DNA from: Eretmocerus hayati
Taxonomy: Eukaryota > Arthropoda > Insecta > Hymenoptera > Aphelinidae
Direction: 5' to 3'
Assembly: GCA_029851415.1 (NCBI GenBank)
Contig: CM056742.1
Coordinates: 191,685,344-191,749,343 of the forward strand
DNA: 64,000 nucleotides
Numbering within the stretch: the stretch's first letter is position 1; every line of letters begins with the position of its first letter. This document shows positions 11,761-22,796 of this stretch, piece after piece. The translations under genes were made by a program, and so were the position numbers. The notes below the pieces were generated by a model. That model searched no databases. It was not told the DNA's origin and saw nothing but the letters and a program-made list of their open reading frames with translations.

Positions 11761-13400
11761 ATATCAGTGATTCCGTCTAAAGTGGGATTTTCCGTGTTCC
11801 ATGTTCCCCCAAGTTTTTAAAGGTCGGGATGTGCACTGGAGAAATTTTCTGAGGTGTATTCTATTGGTGCGCAACTATGTTAATAGATTTGGAGACGATC
11901 CTAATGTTCCTGTATTTTGTAGTGCCTGATAAAGGGCCCAAATGTCCATTCCGTCCCCTGTAGTAAACTGAACTTGGACTTTTGAATTCATGACGACGCA
12001 TATGCGGAGTCAAAAATTCCTATATGTAGCTATGCACTTCAATTTGTAATACTTCAAATAACATAATCCAAAACTTTGCGAATCGAATTTGAGCCCTCAG
12101 CTCGAACACGGCCATCCGACATTTTGAAGACGGGTTTGCACCAAAACTGCACGCACAGCACTTGTAAGATCGGCAAAGTCCTTGATCGTCTATTGAGCCT
12201 TCCTAACCAATGAAGTTGATTTCCAGATACCCAAATACACCCAATTCTTGCGCGACATAAACCGAAAACTCGAGTCCGCACCCAGGCGCACCACATGAAC
12301 GTGCTTTCAGAATGGCGTACAAAATTTTCTGTCCTTTCCGTCCCCATGTTGTGCTCCGCCCCAACGCGCTATATCGCTTTGTAAAACACATTTTCTTGAG
12401 ATATTTGATTGCATTAGAGCAAATCTATGCGGAAAAGAGTCGACGATTGGTTGGCGAGCCGTGGGAATAATTTTAGTGGCGAAATGTCCATTCCGCCCTC
12501 CTCCGCGACCCCTTAAACTCGACATATCTTTGTCCGGCTTCAATTTTGAGCTACGTAGCTCTAGGTACTTCCTTTTTGTGCCCAAACAAGTGTAAATCAA
12601 CTGCTACGAGGACACCGGAACTCGTCTGGGGCTAAAATAATTTTTTGGCCCAAATCACGCTCGGTGACGATTTTGGCCCCAAAAAATTCCGCTTTCGGCG
12701 GAATTAATTATATATCATCATTGCGATGCAAAAAATGAGAGATGTCGAAATCTGATGTGTAGGAATATATCTTCTCTACAGTGTTCAATGATGAACATCG
12801 CGGAAATATGGTGAAAAAAGCAGAGCCTTCGAACTGTTCCATATTATGAAATTGCTGATGGGGTGTATTCATTAGGGTGTAGCTCGAAAACGGGAGCTGG
12901 TTGAATTTTTTAACTTGAGCTTTTGATATTGCATTTTCATGGGGTGAAAGCCCATTATTTGAAGTCGTCAATTTTGATCAACAGTTCCGTCTCAGGAGCA
13001 GCTCGTGATCATGATTGGGTAATATGCACATCATGCTTATCAATTCCAAGAGAAATAACAGTCTCAGTCGATTTCTTCCCCAGTCTTTGTATGATGAAAT
13101 TGAATAAAAGATGTCATCATACTTACAAGGCCACTGGAAAAAGTTGCAAGTTTTTTATGCGATATCGAATCGATCAAGTCTATTGAGACGATGATTTCAT
13201 CTCCCAAGTCCGGAAGTAAAACTTGAGTTAAATTATAGAACATGCTCTTCTTGATGTTGGGGGGATGAGTTCCGAGAGGATAATACTATGTTCAAATCTA
13301 ATCTTGCTTTGAACATTTTGTATGTTGTGAAATTTGTTTTTGGATTCGTAACTTGACGAGGTCAACGGACAATCGACGCAATATCGAAAGCACACAATGT
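11761..13400. other. Non-coding, no gene seen
   Basis: Several medium reading frames on the minus strand around 12054-12600 lack a recognisable domain. A loose hairpin with TTTTTTGGCC / GGCCCCAAAAAA lies near 12640-12690. Nothing else can be supported. Confidence 0.4.
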
Positions 13401-13409
13401 TGACATCCT

Positions 13410-14140
13410 CAAAGACCGTCTCTCTAAATCTCTTCGACTCGAATGTCAGTTGATTTCGACTGATTTTCCAGTCGAAGCCTAGAGTGCGATTCCGTCCACT
13501 CCGTCTCGACTGACTTTTCTGTCGAGCTTCGACTTCAAGAATTGAAATTTAAAAAATTTTTCCGACGTTTTCGAGCAGTAGTTTAGGATCGCCGGGTTGG
13601 AAGGCTGGCGTCTTGTCTTTTCAACCACTGAGCTCGTTGGGATACATAACTCAAATGGGACCCATCAAGTTTTCCAAAGACGAATTGTATTTCAGGCCAA
13701 GAAGACCCTTGAACCATAACAATTAGAACTAATCTGCGTGAAACTATCCACAAATTTGTTGGTGAAATGTCGGCACTTCCTCAAAGTTCAATGCAAAAGC
13801 CGTCGGAGCGTTGTGCGCGATGGGGTGATGCGTAAATTCTTTACAAAAGTTATCCGATCAGATAATATCCAATTGAACCAGAATCATTGTTAGACCACTA
13901 CAATTCAACATAAACATTTGACTATAATAAATATGTAAGTTCACTCGAGCTTCGACCGATGCCAATTTAGTCGACCTTTGACTGATTCTCACCGGTCGAA
14001 TTAGCACATGGGCTAAAATCAGTCGAGTTCGATAGAAATCTGCTAAATTTCTATGGAGTTGGAGTGACTCGACTTGTCAGTCGAAGCTTCGACAGGAAAA
14101 GTCAATCGAATAGATTTAAGCGAGGTTTTATTATCGGAAA
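13410..14140. repeat. Cluster of AGTCGA / TCGACT repeats
   Basis: The short phrase AGTCGA and its complement recur many times in two blocks, about 13420-13550 and 13945-14125. One example is the near-palindrome CAGTCGAAGCTTCGACAG. The two blocks flank a roughly 390-bp middle that lacks the motif. This is the pattern of subterminal repeats of a DNA transposon, but the ends could not be fixed. Confidence 0.5.
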
Positions 14141-14600
14141 CTCGGAGCTTCAACATCAAGTGAGCGTATTGAAATCGTCCATCATCGGGCAGGCGAAGCC
14201 AGATCTTCATATCTATAACATAAAGTAGTGCTGAAGTCTTACCTGATCAACGCAGATCGAAAATTTTATTCAAAATTTGATTGCATTCCTCAAAACCATT
14301 TACAAACAATGAATTTCTCTCAAGATTAAAACGGTTGAGCGCACGATGAGACATATTCCGTTAGCAGCGAACATAAAAACTGAGATTTTTCTTTCAAAAA
14401 TACTGATCGTTTATTCTTGAAATAAACGATACATGTTTACCAAAATCGATGAATACATATCGCTTTTGCTGCAAAAGACACTGAAATTTCCGATGACCAC
14501 TTGAAAACGTCTCTGTTTATGGTTATAAATCATTTCTCCCCCCCTGGAGCGTGATAGCCAGGGCTATCTCGTCCACCTGCTTTGGGGTATAATAGTCATT

Positions 14601-14965
14601 ATTGACTTACAACAAGGGGGACCCACAATGTGCGGGTCACCGAATCTCAACGAACTTTTTCCACAGTCTCGTACAGCCGAGAGCTCGGCCGAGAGTATGA
14701 AGAATCCAGCGTAACTCCGTGAAATGGGCCTCCTGTTCAAAGCTACAGTCTATATTTCATTAGCATTGCCCATATAGGCCCACGTTAAAAAGTGACGTAT
14801 ATAGATATACTGGTAATGTTAAAATTTTTGATTGTAGCTCTGAACAGGAAGCCTAATTGACGGAGTTACGCTGGATTCTTCATATTCTAGGTAGTACGAG
14901 ACTGTGAAAAAAGTTTGGTGAGATTTGGTAACCCGCACGTCGTGGAGCCTGCTTGTTAGTCTGGC
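14601..14965. repeat. Foldback element, ~130-bp arms
   Basis: The left arm from about 14601 (CAACGAACTTTTTCCACAGT, then AGTTACGCTGGATTC-type sequence on the reverse strand) is repeated inverted and ends near 14965. The shared core 'gaagaatccagcgtaactccgt' is mirrored by 'acggagttacgctggattcttc'. The spacer contains a smaller inverted pair around TAGCATTGCC. Non-autonomous, no reading frame. Confidence 0.7.
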
Positions 14966-16280
14966 CATAATTTTCGACCACTTCATCGAACACATACAGC
15001 AGAGCTTATTTCAGAGGCGAGGCTGGGGATTTTTCAAGGAGCCCTGATGGAAGGCTATATGGCTCGAACCATTAGAAAGACATTTGAAATAAATTTGCTT
15101 ACAGCACTCCGCGGGTAACCACAGTTCTCAATAATACGAAAACACCAACAGCTCTTATGATTCCACGAAACATTACCTTTTTTTGCTACACGTGGAAGTG
15201 TCTCAGCAGTGGTCGGAAAAAAACGATTTTACGCAATGTTCTTAATCGATTGTTCTATTACTTGAGCAGGATTTTGTAAAAAATTAAATGGCATAATCGG
15301 ATTTTCCAAACTGATTCGACAACCGTGACTGGCTGAAAGAGTATCAACAGGATTTTTACAAAATTTTATATGAACCTGAGGGATCAAAATGTGCTTTTCA
15401 TTTTGTCTATTTTTAGACTGGAGAATCTTCAATAGTTTTGTCGCAGAATCTATAGCAAAGAGGGTTTTTTGCAATGCCCCGATATGTCACAAATCATCTA
15501 CAAAAAGTTATTGAGAGTCAAAGCTTTCGCTCAATGATTTGAATATCTCCAAGTTCTCAGCGAGCTGAACTGATTTCAGCTTATCCCTGCATTGAAATTT
15601 TCTATATCCGTACCTTAGAGGCTATTGCGGTTTGAGGTAGCATTCGAAGAGTTTTGATGCAAGTTAATAAAGTGAGATGAGACAATGGATGATTTTATCT
15701 AAATTTTACGCTGGATGTAAGTTCGTTTCGCCGTTTCTCTAAACAGATCTGCATCATCGGGGAAACGGACGACCGATCGAGGTTTGTACTCGGCGCGAAT
15801 CTTATCGAGAGTGAGACATTGAAATAAAATTTTCTAATGTCTCCTCTCATTTCAATAAGTCATCTTTCGTCGAATTCCTAATACTGACTCAGAAAATTTG
15901 ATATCGACCCGGTAGTGAGGTTGAGAATAAGCGAAGACAGGTTCGGAAGATTGAAAATTTCAAATCGAAATCACATATACTATGATCGTTATTCATCTTC
16001 ATGAAATTATTATGATTTCAATAATTCAAATTGGCGAAGATTGCAGACCCTACCCATAAGTTCGCAACCCTCATCTTCCACATAACTTGAGACTCGTCCC
16101 AAGACAATTTTCTGTTGATCCTCATTCTCTCAGAAATCACAGGTGTTCGGTGAAATCTATTTTCTTTTTTTCAATTTTACGAACCTTGACATGATTTATA
16201 TTCAATTTACCAGGAAAATTGGATATTAACTGAATGAGTCAGTATTTGTGCTTGATGTTACGAAAAAATTTCAAGTGCTT
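14966..16280. other. Non-coding, no gene seen
   Basis: AT-rich sequence with no supported exon. The minus-strand frame at 15229-15474 shows no domain. Confidence 0.4.
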
Positions 16281-16400
16281 TTCATATGGATACATCTAAA
16301 TCTCTTGGAGGCAAACGCGCCTTCATTGGAGGCATTTTTGCCTCTACCGTAGAGTCAAAAACGCTTCTAAGAGATTTAGAGTGATATCGAACACAAATTT
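16281..16400. repeat. Small foldback element
   Basis: TCTAAATCTCTTGGAGGC near 16294 is mirrored by CTTCTAAGAGATTTAGA near 16366-16382, with an inner GAGGCATTTTTGCCTC hairpin. It resembles a MITE of about 110 bp. Confidence 0.55.
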
Positions 16401-16722
16401 ATTGGAATCAAAAGTGCTCGAGGTTTCGAAGGTACGATTCAATATCCGTTTCTCTATTGTCTCCATTAAAGAATACGTATATGATACAATACAATACATC
16501 AATGACAAGAGTCATCGTCTAAAGAGTCGAGCGACATTGTCCACAAATCCTTTAAAGTAGAAAAAGAACATTTTGATCATGCTAGCGGATCTGCATACAA
16601 GTTGAGAAGTCTAATGATAAGTCTCCATAAAACTACAGGGGTTAGGAAAATCGCTATAGGGTAAAATTATTGATAGATGTGAAAAGCCTCTACGGAATCT
16701 TCCTTTACCGGCACGGAGTGTA

Positions 16723-17424
16723 CAGGTGATCCTGATTATACGCGGGTCTTACATTCCATGAGGTACCGCGTAATTCAGAAACCGTGTATAAAAAGACATC
16801 AAGTTTATGGGGAATAGGGGTACAGTCCCTCATAATCACGGTCAGTAGAGAAAAAGGCCATGCAAATCCAAAATTCTTTGTAGATTGAATAGAGAACCCA
16901 TTATACATGCAAGTTTTTCCCACCCCTCTACTGATTCACAATCATAATTTCTTTTCCATCAGAGCCATCGCTTTTCTTTATTTTTCACTTTTCATGAACA
17001 CTCTCTTTTTATTCATTGCAAAATACTTTGCAAAACAAGTTCACAGGCAAAGTGATCACAATTGCAGTTGTGATTATCACTCGAGTTCTGGAACCATAAG
17101 TAGAATTGCCCGAGAAGGGGAAAATCTAATTATCAGCGGTCCTAGAATGCGCTACCTCTTCAGACGTGAACCCCGTGTATCATCAGAACCATCTGTGATA
17201 CATTCTATATTCCATGAACGATAAGACTTGATACTGCAAGGTCTACCTTTTCAAGAATGAATACAACTGCAAAATCCTTGACACTTCTATTGCTGAATTG
17301 CTGGAAAAATCTCATCAGCTGATCTTAGGACCGCGTAAAAAAGTCAAGTTTCCCGCGTATAACATAGGAAGCAGCATTTTTGAAACCGCGTTGTTACTAA
17401 ACCGTGTATAAACAGGATCTACTG
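16723..17424. mobile_element. pogo/Tigger-like non-autonomous element (702 bp)
   Basis: The left tip CAGGTGATCCTGATTATACG and the right tip, on the reverse strand CAGTAGATCCTGTTTATACA, differ at few positions. Each is bordered outside by TA, the target duplication expected of the Tc1/mariner-pogo group, whose members commonly start CAG. Inside, CGCG/TATA phrases recur near both ends. No transposase frame is preserved; a 105-codon plus-strand frame at 16907-17224 has no recognisable domain. Confidence 0.75.
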
Positions 17425-17754
17425 TAATATATACCATCTTCAGAACAGGCTATCTGGTCGATAATCACGGCTGGATTCATTGAATGAAACACGATTGAAA
17501 TTCAATCTGAAAGTCTCTCATTCATCATTGTTTGAGTTTAATACTCAAAGTTAACTGAGGGAGCACCAGCCCAAAGACCATGTTCATCAAGAACATTGGG
17601 ATTCGATTACAATTCAACATTGCAATATTTCTATGAGATTATCAAAATTGATTGTTCCCTTATAAGGCGACAATTGTATCATCTATGTTGATCAGCAGAA
17701 AAGATCAACAGATGAGATATGAAATGAAAAAAATAAACATTTGGACCAAACATG
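17425..17754. other. 3' flank of the SVOP-like gene
   Basis: This should hold the 3' untranslated region of the minus-strand transporter gene. No obvious minus-strand AATAAA signal was seen close to the stop codon; the nearest candidates lie inside the pogo-like element near 16978-17010. Confidence 0.4.
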
Positions 17755-18337
17755 TCAAGACTTCCGTACTTCTGCTGGAAGTGCCACGATGGCGAAAGCT
17801 GCACAAAGAGCTGTAAGAGCATATGTGGCCATCGCCGTTGGCAAGGACCATCTCAACATAATCTGTGCAACGTACGGCGTCAGCATTGCGCCTAGCCTTG
17901 CCATGGAGCTACAAGCGCTTACACCGGTGCTTCTTAAGTATGTGGGGTACAGTTCGGGAGTGTATACATAGGCAGCTTGGAAAACTCCGGCAATTAGACC
18001 TCGAGCGAGAAATAAGCCTGTGGTGAGCGCGACTCGATTGAGACGACAAGCTCGGCCCAAAAAGCACACCACGCATGCAAACATGATCAGCTGAAAAGTC
18101 ATCGTTTTTTTACGGCCAATCTTTTCTATTATATAGATCGTCGAGAAGATGCCGGGAAACTCTGCCAAAGTTGTCCAAAGGAGATCCATGTAGTCACCGC
18201 GACTCAGTTGACAGTTGATCAAACAGCGGCGCTCGCGACTTTCATCCTCTATTTGGTCTCCGCATTGATCCGATGACGTATCAAACATTTCTGTAGTCAT
18301 TAATACAACGCCGTAGTAACAAAAAGCACTGGACATC
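17755..18337 (-). CDS. SVOP: SVOP-like exon 7 (helices 7-12 and stop)
   Basis: 583 nt after acceptor CCATTGCAG, through the TGA at 17757-17755. Contains [32 protein letters not shown] and [27 protein letters not shown] directly after the LPAE codons could serve as a weak donor to a further, unseen exon; without it the protein ends VRKS. Confidence 0.95.
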
Positions 18338-20641
18338 CTGCAATGGATCACATTAAATTTTAAGGCACACGCTCAACTAAACGTTACGCTTTTCAAGCTT
18401 TGGGATCACTCGGGGGTAAAATTTTCATTTTAACTATAGAAGAAAATTCTCAAGAGAGACGATTCCCTAAATTATTGAATGACATCGGTAATGAGCTACT
18501 AAGATGATAATAATGAAAATAAGCAAGTGAATTACCAAACGAGCCAGAGAAGAACGGACGTTCTATACATGTCTTTATTCAGTAAATCAACGAGCTTCCC
18601 TTTGCATGTTGGATATACACGATCAATCACCAAACGACCTAGTGGCATTGGTTTTCCATTCTCTCGCGCGATCCTTTCCAAAGTTGATAATGCTCTGTCT
18701 GTTCTCCCTGACATCATATCAAAAGATGCTGATTCCGGCAGCCACTGTAATGATTTTAATGGTTATACCAGGCAAAAGGTACACTGGATGATTGGTAGGA
18801 TATTTACCGGTGTGATTACTGAGAAAAGGAATAATGGTACAGTAGATAAAATTAAAAGCCATCTCCATCCAAGGTTTGGCATGACTACCAATGCCAGGGC
18901 AACTTCAAAACATGCTCCCAGAGCCCAAAAGCACTAAAACGAAATGTCTATGAGTCAAACTCAAATTCATGTATATATTGAAGACTGATGGTTCTGCCTT
19001 ACATCAAGAAGGATTACACATTTGGCTCTCTGTTCTCCAGGTAGGAATTCAGCATACAGAGTCACACTATATGTAGAATTATTGATTGACATCAATTAAG
19101 ATCAGAGACTTGTCATAGATATGAGGATATAGATTTTCTACTTACGATTGAGGAACACAGCCGATGGCAAACCCAACAAGCCCTCGTAGCAACAGAATCC
19201 ATAAAAAGTTGGGTGCAAAAGAACTTAGAAACCCATAATAAAATAACAATACTCCACATAGAGTTAATGCTTGTTTTCTACCATATCTATCACTCAAATT
19301 ACTCCAGAATGTGGAACTTAGCATCATACCCAAGAATACTATCTGCAATCAAAGTGTGGATGAGTAGTTGATGAGCGAAATCAACTTCTTCGATGTAATG
19401 TCACGTGAATTTTCTAGATCATCCATCACTACTTACAGTGGTTGTAAGCGCTTGTTGATATCTTGATATTCCCCAGTCACAATGTAAAGTTGGGCTGAGT
19501 ATACTGAGTATTGTCATCTCCATGCTATCAGCCATCCAACATAAACCAGTCAAGAGGGAGAGTTTTACTTGGAATTTACCAAATCCCAACAGGTTTATAG
19601 CTTGACTCACTGTAAATGTGTCTGTTGGAGATAAAATGAACACTAAAGTGAATTAGCCTTGATCAACAATGTAGTGAGGAATGTGACTTATCCAGTTTCA
19701 CATAGCGTTCAAATCTTTAATCACTAGTCACTATATCGTTAATGTTTATAACTCCTTGGAAGGAAGAAGAACAAATGAGAGATAGATATAGCTACACAAG
19801 GGATATCTGTAACACACTGAGATGGAACTACAGATAGATAAATATGCAAATCATAAACCAATAAAGAGACGAAAAGAGAGCAAGAAAAGGGAGTTGGAAG
19901 GAGAAAAGTATATATAGTATTAATATAAGGAAGAGAAAAGTATATATAGTATTAATAGAACCTTTGAAACTTTTAGCTCACCCTGTGTGACTAGTCCACT
20001 ACACCAGTACAAAAATTATGAGATTAGGCATTGGATCAATAGTTTTATTAGAATATTCAGGAACATCACTGGATCAAAATCCACAAAGTCTTCTGCAGTT
20101 GTCAACCTCTTTCTCCCAGAGTACCCAGTTAGCCATACCCTTAAATAAAATAAATATTCATATTTTGTACACAGATAGCCACAGTATTTGTAACCAAGGA
20201 CTTGGGATGAAATTCTGTTGATATTCAAGCCAGTAGATAACACTGTACAAGATTTTATGCAGACTACAGAGAGAGGAAGCAATCACAATAATTGATCTGG
20301 GGAAAATTAGTACTGTTTTTATGTACATAAGTTTGTATTATGACGAGCTGAATCTCTTTGATTCTTGAAACTTAAGATAATGCAGCTGAGGTGATTAAGC
20401 ACAACTAACAGAAATCGTTTTCTCTCTGAGAGAAAAAGAGGCCATAGTGTGAACAATGCTTCTTACCATCCGGCACAACTGCAACAGAAGTGAGTTCAAG
20501 GGATCTATCAAGAGTAAAATCAAGTGGTACACTGTTGGCAAAAGAAGAATTGACAACATTATTGAGCTCAGAGCCTGTGGTTTCATCCAGTTCTTGATAG
20601 GGCTCTGAACTAATCTCATGGTTCTTAGCCAAGCTTGACAT
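17755..20641 (-). CDS. SVOP: SVOP-like synaptic vesicle 2-related transporter, seven exons, complete
   Basis: Seven exons joined at GT-AG sites give 519 residues: 20641-20467, 19642-19437, 19342-19146, 19066-19003, 18933-18808, 18744-18536 and 18337-17755. The protein matches synaptic vesicle 2-related transporters of the major facilitator superfamily (12 membrane segments, vesicle membrane, substrate not firmly known). Visible signatures are GFGKFQ at 78-83, then WMADSMEM at 94-101 in the first membrane helix; the loop 2-3 signature SDRYGRK at 144-150; RGLVGF before the fourth helix; [13 protein letters not shown] in exon 4; LGWRW in exon 5; WLPESA at 257-262; a second-half signature IGRKK; and [13 protein letters not shown] near the end. 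The start is the ATG at 20641; the frame is open a little further upstream, but only with non-ATG codons. The C-terminus, LPAEVRKS, is shorter than in vertebrate relatives, whose tail continues after LPIETKG. Divergent from the NACHO gene. Confidence in family is very high; the exact first exon is less certain. Confidence 0.93.
18536..18744 (-). CDS. SVOP: SVOP-like exon 6 (central cytoplasmic loop)
   Basis: 209 nt. Acceptor TCATTACAG, donor GTAATT. Begins WLPESA and includes [19 protein letters not shown], characteristic of the loop between the two six-helix halves. Ends within a Trp codon. Confidence 0.95.
18808..18933 (-). CDS. SVOP: SVOP-like exon 5 (helices 5-6)
   Basis: 126 nt, 42 codons in phase 0. 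Acceptor CGTTTTAG, donor GTAAAT. Encodes [19 protein letters not shown] followed by [11 protein letters not shown], the fifth and sixth helices. Confidence 0.93.
19003..19066 (-). CDS. SVOP: SVOP-like exon 4 (64-nt micro-exon)
   Basis: A short exon, easily missed. Acceptor ACATATAG, donor GTAAGG. It restores the frame from exon 3 (phase 2) and encodes [20 protein letters not shown] and one Asp, which aligns with VTLYAEFLP in known SVOP proteins. Confidence 0.93.
19146..19342 (-). CDS. SVOP: SVOP-like exon 3 (helices 2-4)
   Basis: 197 nt after acceptor TTGATTGCAG, ending in phase 2 at GTAAGTAG. Carries the SDRYGRK loop signature and [15 protein letters not shown]. Confidence 0.95.
19437..19642 (-). 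CDS. SVOP: SVOP-like exon 2 (first membrane helix)
   Basis: 206 nt between acceptor CACTTTAG and donor GTAAGT. Entry in phase 1 gives Val59. Contains [18 protein letters not shown] and the helix with WMADSMEM, the most conserved block of the family. Confidence 0.95.
19898..19958. repeat. Short tandem duplication in SVOP intron 1
   Basis: GAGAAAAGTATATATAGTAT and the following ATTAATA occur twice in a row with a period of about 32 bp. A simple local duplication. Confidence 0.7.
20467..20641 (-). CDS. SVOP: SVOP-like exon 1 (N-terminal cytoplasmic tail)
   Basis: Encodes residues 1-58 plus one base, and ends at a GTAAGA donor (20466-20461). The sequence is acidic and Ser/Thr-rich with no membrane segment, as expected for the cytosolic tail. 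A pyrimidine-rich TTTGTCTTCAG just upstream could be an acceptor, so a further 5' exon is possible. Confidence 0.75.
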
Positions 20642-21507
20642 TTCATCAGCTGAAGACAAATGAGGTATATGAGAAGTTACTCTATGCTCAAATTGATTGT
20701 TGAAATCATTGAGCCACTCAGTGTGACCATCATGTGTCCTAGTCAGATGATTTCTAAGGATTCAGAGGATGATTGGTTGTCAATTAATCAGCTGCATTCT
20801 GTCATATCCGAAGGGTGACGCCTCTAACCACGGTATTGGTAAAAACGAGAAATTGTGAGGTAGCTGGTGATTTCACAGGCTACTGGCGAATCTTCAAATC
20901 TGCAGAATAGCGTAAATGACGATGCTCGCCACTTTTTAAGAACCAATATGGGGTTGGGCGTGCCACGTATGGGTGCACTCTAGCAATACTTGGTCTTGAG
21001 CTGGAGATGTTTACTGTTATGTCAACGACGAAGCTGTGGAGGTATCAGCAAGCGTGTGCTGTTCAGAGAGCGTAGATAAAACAAGCAACTAAACGCGTAG
21101 TATTGACCCGGGATGGTTGATTCGCAATCATTGGTATAAACATATGATTTCACCATTTAGCAGTGGCTTACTGACACTGACAGTTGCTGAGTGCTGACTG
21201 CTCTTTGGTGGCATTGTTGTTGTTTTCACCGAGCTACCCTCCCTACACTGATGGTGGAGGAAGAATCCGGAAGGTTAGGTTAGGATGGTGAGACCCGGGT
21301 GATGGTGAGATGTAAAATAATAATAGGGAGGGTAGATAATAAGTAGGGAGAAGGTAGGGAGGGTCTAGCCTCCCTACCCACTCCCTACCTCCCTATAATA
21401 AGGACAGGGTTGGCCTATATGACTAAATCAAACCCCATACTATAGATTTGCCAAACACTTGGTAATAGGCAGCGGCCAGCAGCCGCCCTCATCTTTGGCA
21501 GCGGCCG
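20642..21507. promoter_or_regulatory. Upstream region of the SVOP-like gene
   Basis: This should hold the 5' untranslated region and promoter of the minus-strand transporter gene. The sequence becomes GC-rich from about 21440, with GCGGCCGCC phrases that continue beyond the inserted MITE at 21516-21689 to about 21815. No TATA box could be assigned. Purine-rich AGGGAGGGTAG repeats lie at 21320-21365. Confidence 0.35.
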
Positions 21508-21515
21508 CCCGGCGG

Positions 21516-21689
21516 TAGGGTCCCTAGAAGGGGATCGAGACAAATGGTCCGCCATACTTTGCATAGCCCGTGTTATTTACTATACCTATATTTTGACTCC
21601 GTCGGTATAGGTATAGTGAATAACACGGGACTTGGGCAAAACATGGCGGACTGAAAACACCGTGTCTTGACCCCCTTCTAGGGACCCTA
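21516..21689. mobile_element. hAT-type palindromic MITE with 8-bp target duplication
   Basis: The 174-bp element has tips TAGGGTCCCTAGAAGGGG on both ends and is nearly palindromic throughout, with an inner pair CCCGTGTTATTTACTATACC / GGTATAGTGAATAACACGGG. The flanks carry an exact 8-bp repeat, CCCGGCGG, at 21508-21515 and 21690-21697. This length is typical of hAT-superfamily insertions. It sits in the GC-rich block upstream of the SVOP-like gene. A diverged copy lies at 9857-10255. Confidence 0.85.
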
Positions 21690-21859
21690 CCCGGCGGCCC
21701 GGTGCAGCGCCGCCAAACATTTGCGGTGGCTGGCTGCGGCGGCGCGCGCACACACGCTGTTGAGATGACAGTTGTGATTGGATGAGATCACGCGGTCGCG
21801 GCCGCGGGCGTTTGCATTTATTTTATATAGGATCATCGCACAGTAACTTACGCAGAGGA

Positions 21860-21950
21860 GATAGTATGTTTTGTATTGAGTTGCCGAAAATGCGTGTATC
21901 TACTCGTGCTGTTACGTTTCGGCACAAGATGCATACAAAATTTTATATAT
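21860..21950. repeat. Palindromic repeat, TTGCCGAAAATGCG family
   Basis: TTTTGTATTGAGTTGCCGAA is mirrored by TTTCGGCACAAGATGCATAC, and the same arrangement occurs at about 60283-60400. An inverted-repeat family with two copies in the window. Confidence 0.55.
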
Positions 21951-22189
21951 GCTACTGTTTCTTAGGTAATAAAGGGCTTTACTGTTATAATAAAACTTTC
22001 ATTTTTTCGTAACCTGATCACTTATTCAATGTAAACAATGAACAACTAATAATTTAGGCTACTTCGTAATTGCCGCTTTGAAGCGTGATGGGGGTCACGT
22101 GACCGCCAGTGTCCTACAACTTAGAGTCTGATTCAGCAGGTGACCTGGGTGCTTTTATAATAATCATTGTTTAAAAATAAATTACAGCG

Positions 22190-22385
22190 AATTTTGCAAA
22201 AAGGGAGGTGACTCAGTTTTTTTCGAAGCTGACTCAGTTTTTTAAAACTATTTGCAACGGGGTGCAGTTGATTTCTGACGCATACGAGACCACTTGCATC
22301 CCCAATATTTGAAAATTTTTAATAATTAATGCAAAATGACTCAGTTTCTAAATGAAGTGAAATTGGGAGACTCAGTTTGTATTTA
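22190..22385. repeat. Four spaced GACTCAGTTT motifs
   Basis: The decamer GACTCAGTTT occurs near 22209, 22231, 22338 and 22370, all in the same orientation. No coding frame. It contains the AP-1-like core TGACTCA in three of the four copies; whether that matters is unknown. Confidence 0.55.
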
Positions 22386-22796
22386 GTAGAAAACTACGAA
22401 AAAAGTCACCCTTGGAGGATGGAAAATGTGCCGGGGCACCCGTGGTGCCAAACCAGCCAAACACTGACACGTTTGGTACTTTAAAGTATAGCCAATGGGT
22501 AGCATGGTAGACTCGAGTAGAGTTAATCTCTGGTTTGGTTTGGTCATTAGGCCAACCCGGAATTGTAGGAGAGGGTGATAGTGTTCCGAGTGTTGAATGG
22601 TATTTATTTGTGCTTGATGCTGTCTGCTCCGTTTTTTATCTGACTTTTGACGCATTGGTGAAATCTGGGTATAACAAATTTCTCTATGGTGAAATCTCAT
22701 CTGAACATTGGAGAGACACAGATTGCACGGTAGCTGATCGGGCGTATATAGGCATTAAGAACCCTGTGAACCCGGACCAAAATATATTGCTTGGGT
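22386..22796. other. Intergenic, no gene seen
   Basis: Two overlapping frames on opposite strands (about 22383-22700 and 22535-22798) have no recognisable domain and no splice support. Confidence 0.4.

Noticed and set aside
18527..18937. A 136-codon plus-strand frame over the SVOP-like gene
   Set aside because: It lies antisense to exons 5 and 6, whose splice sites and homology are clear; the plus frame is a by-product.
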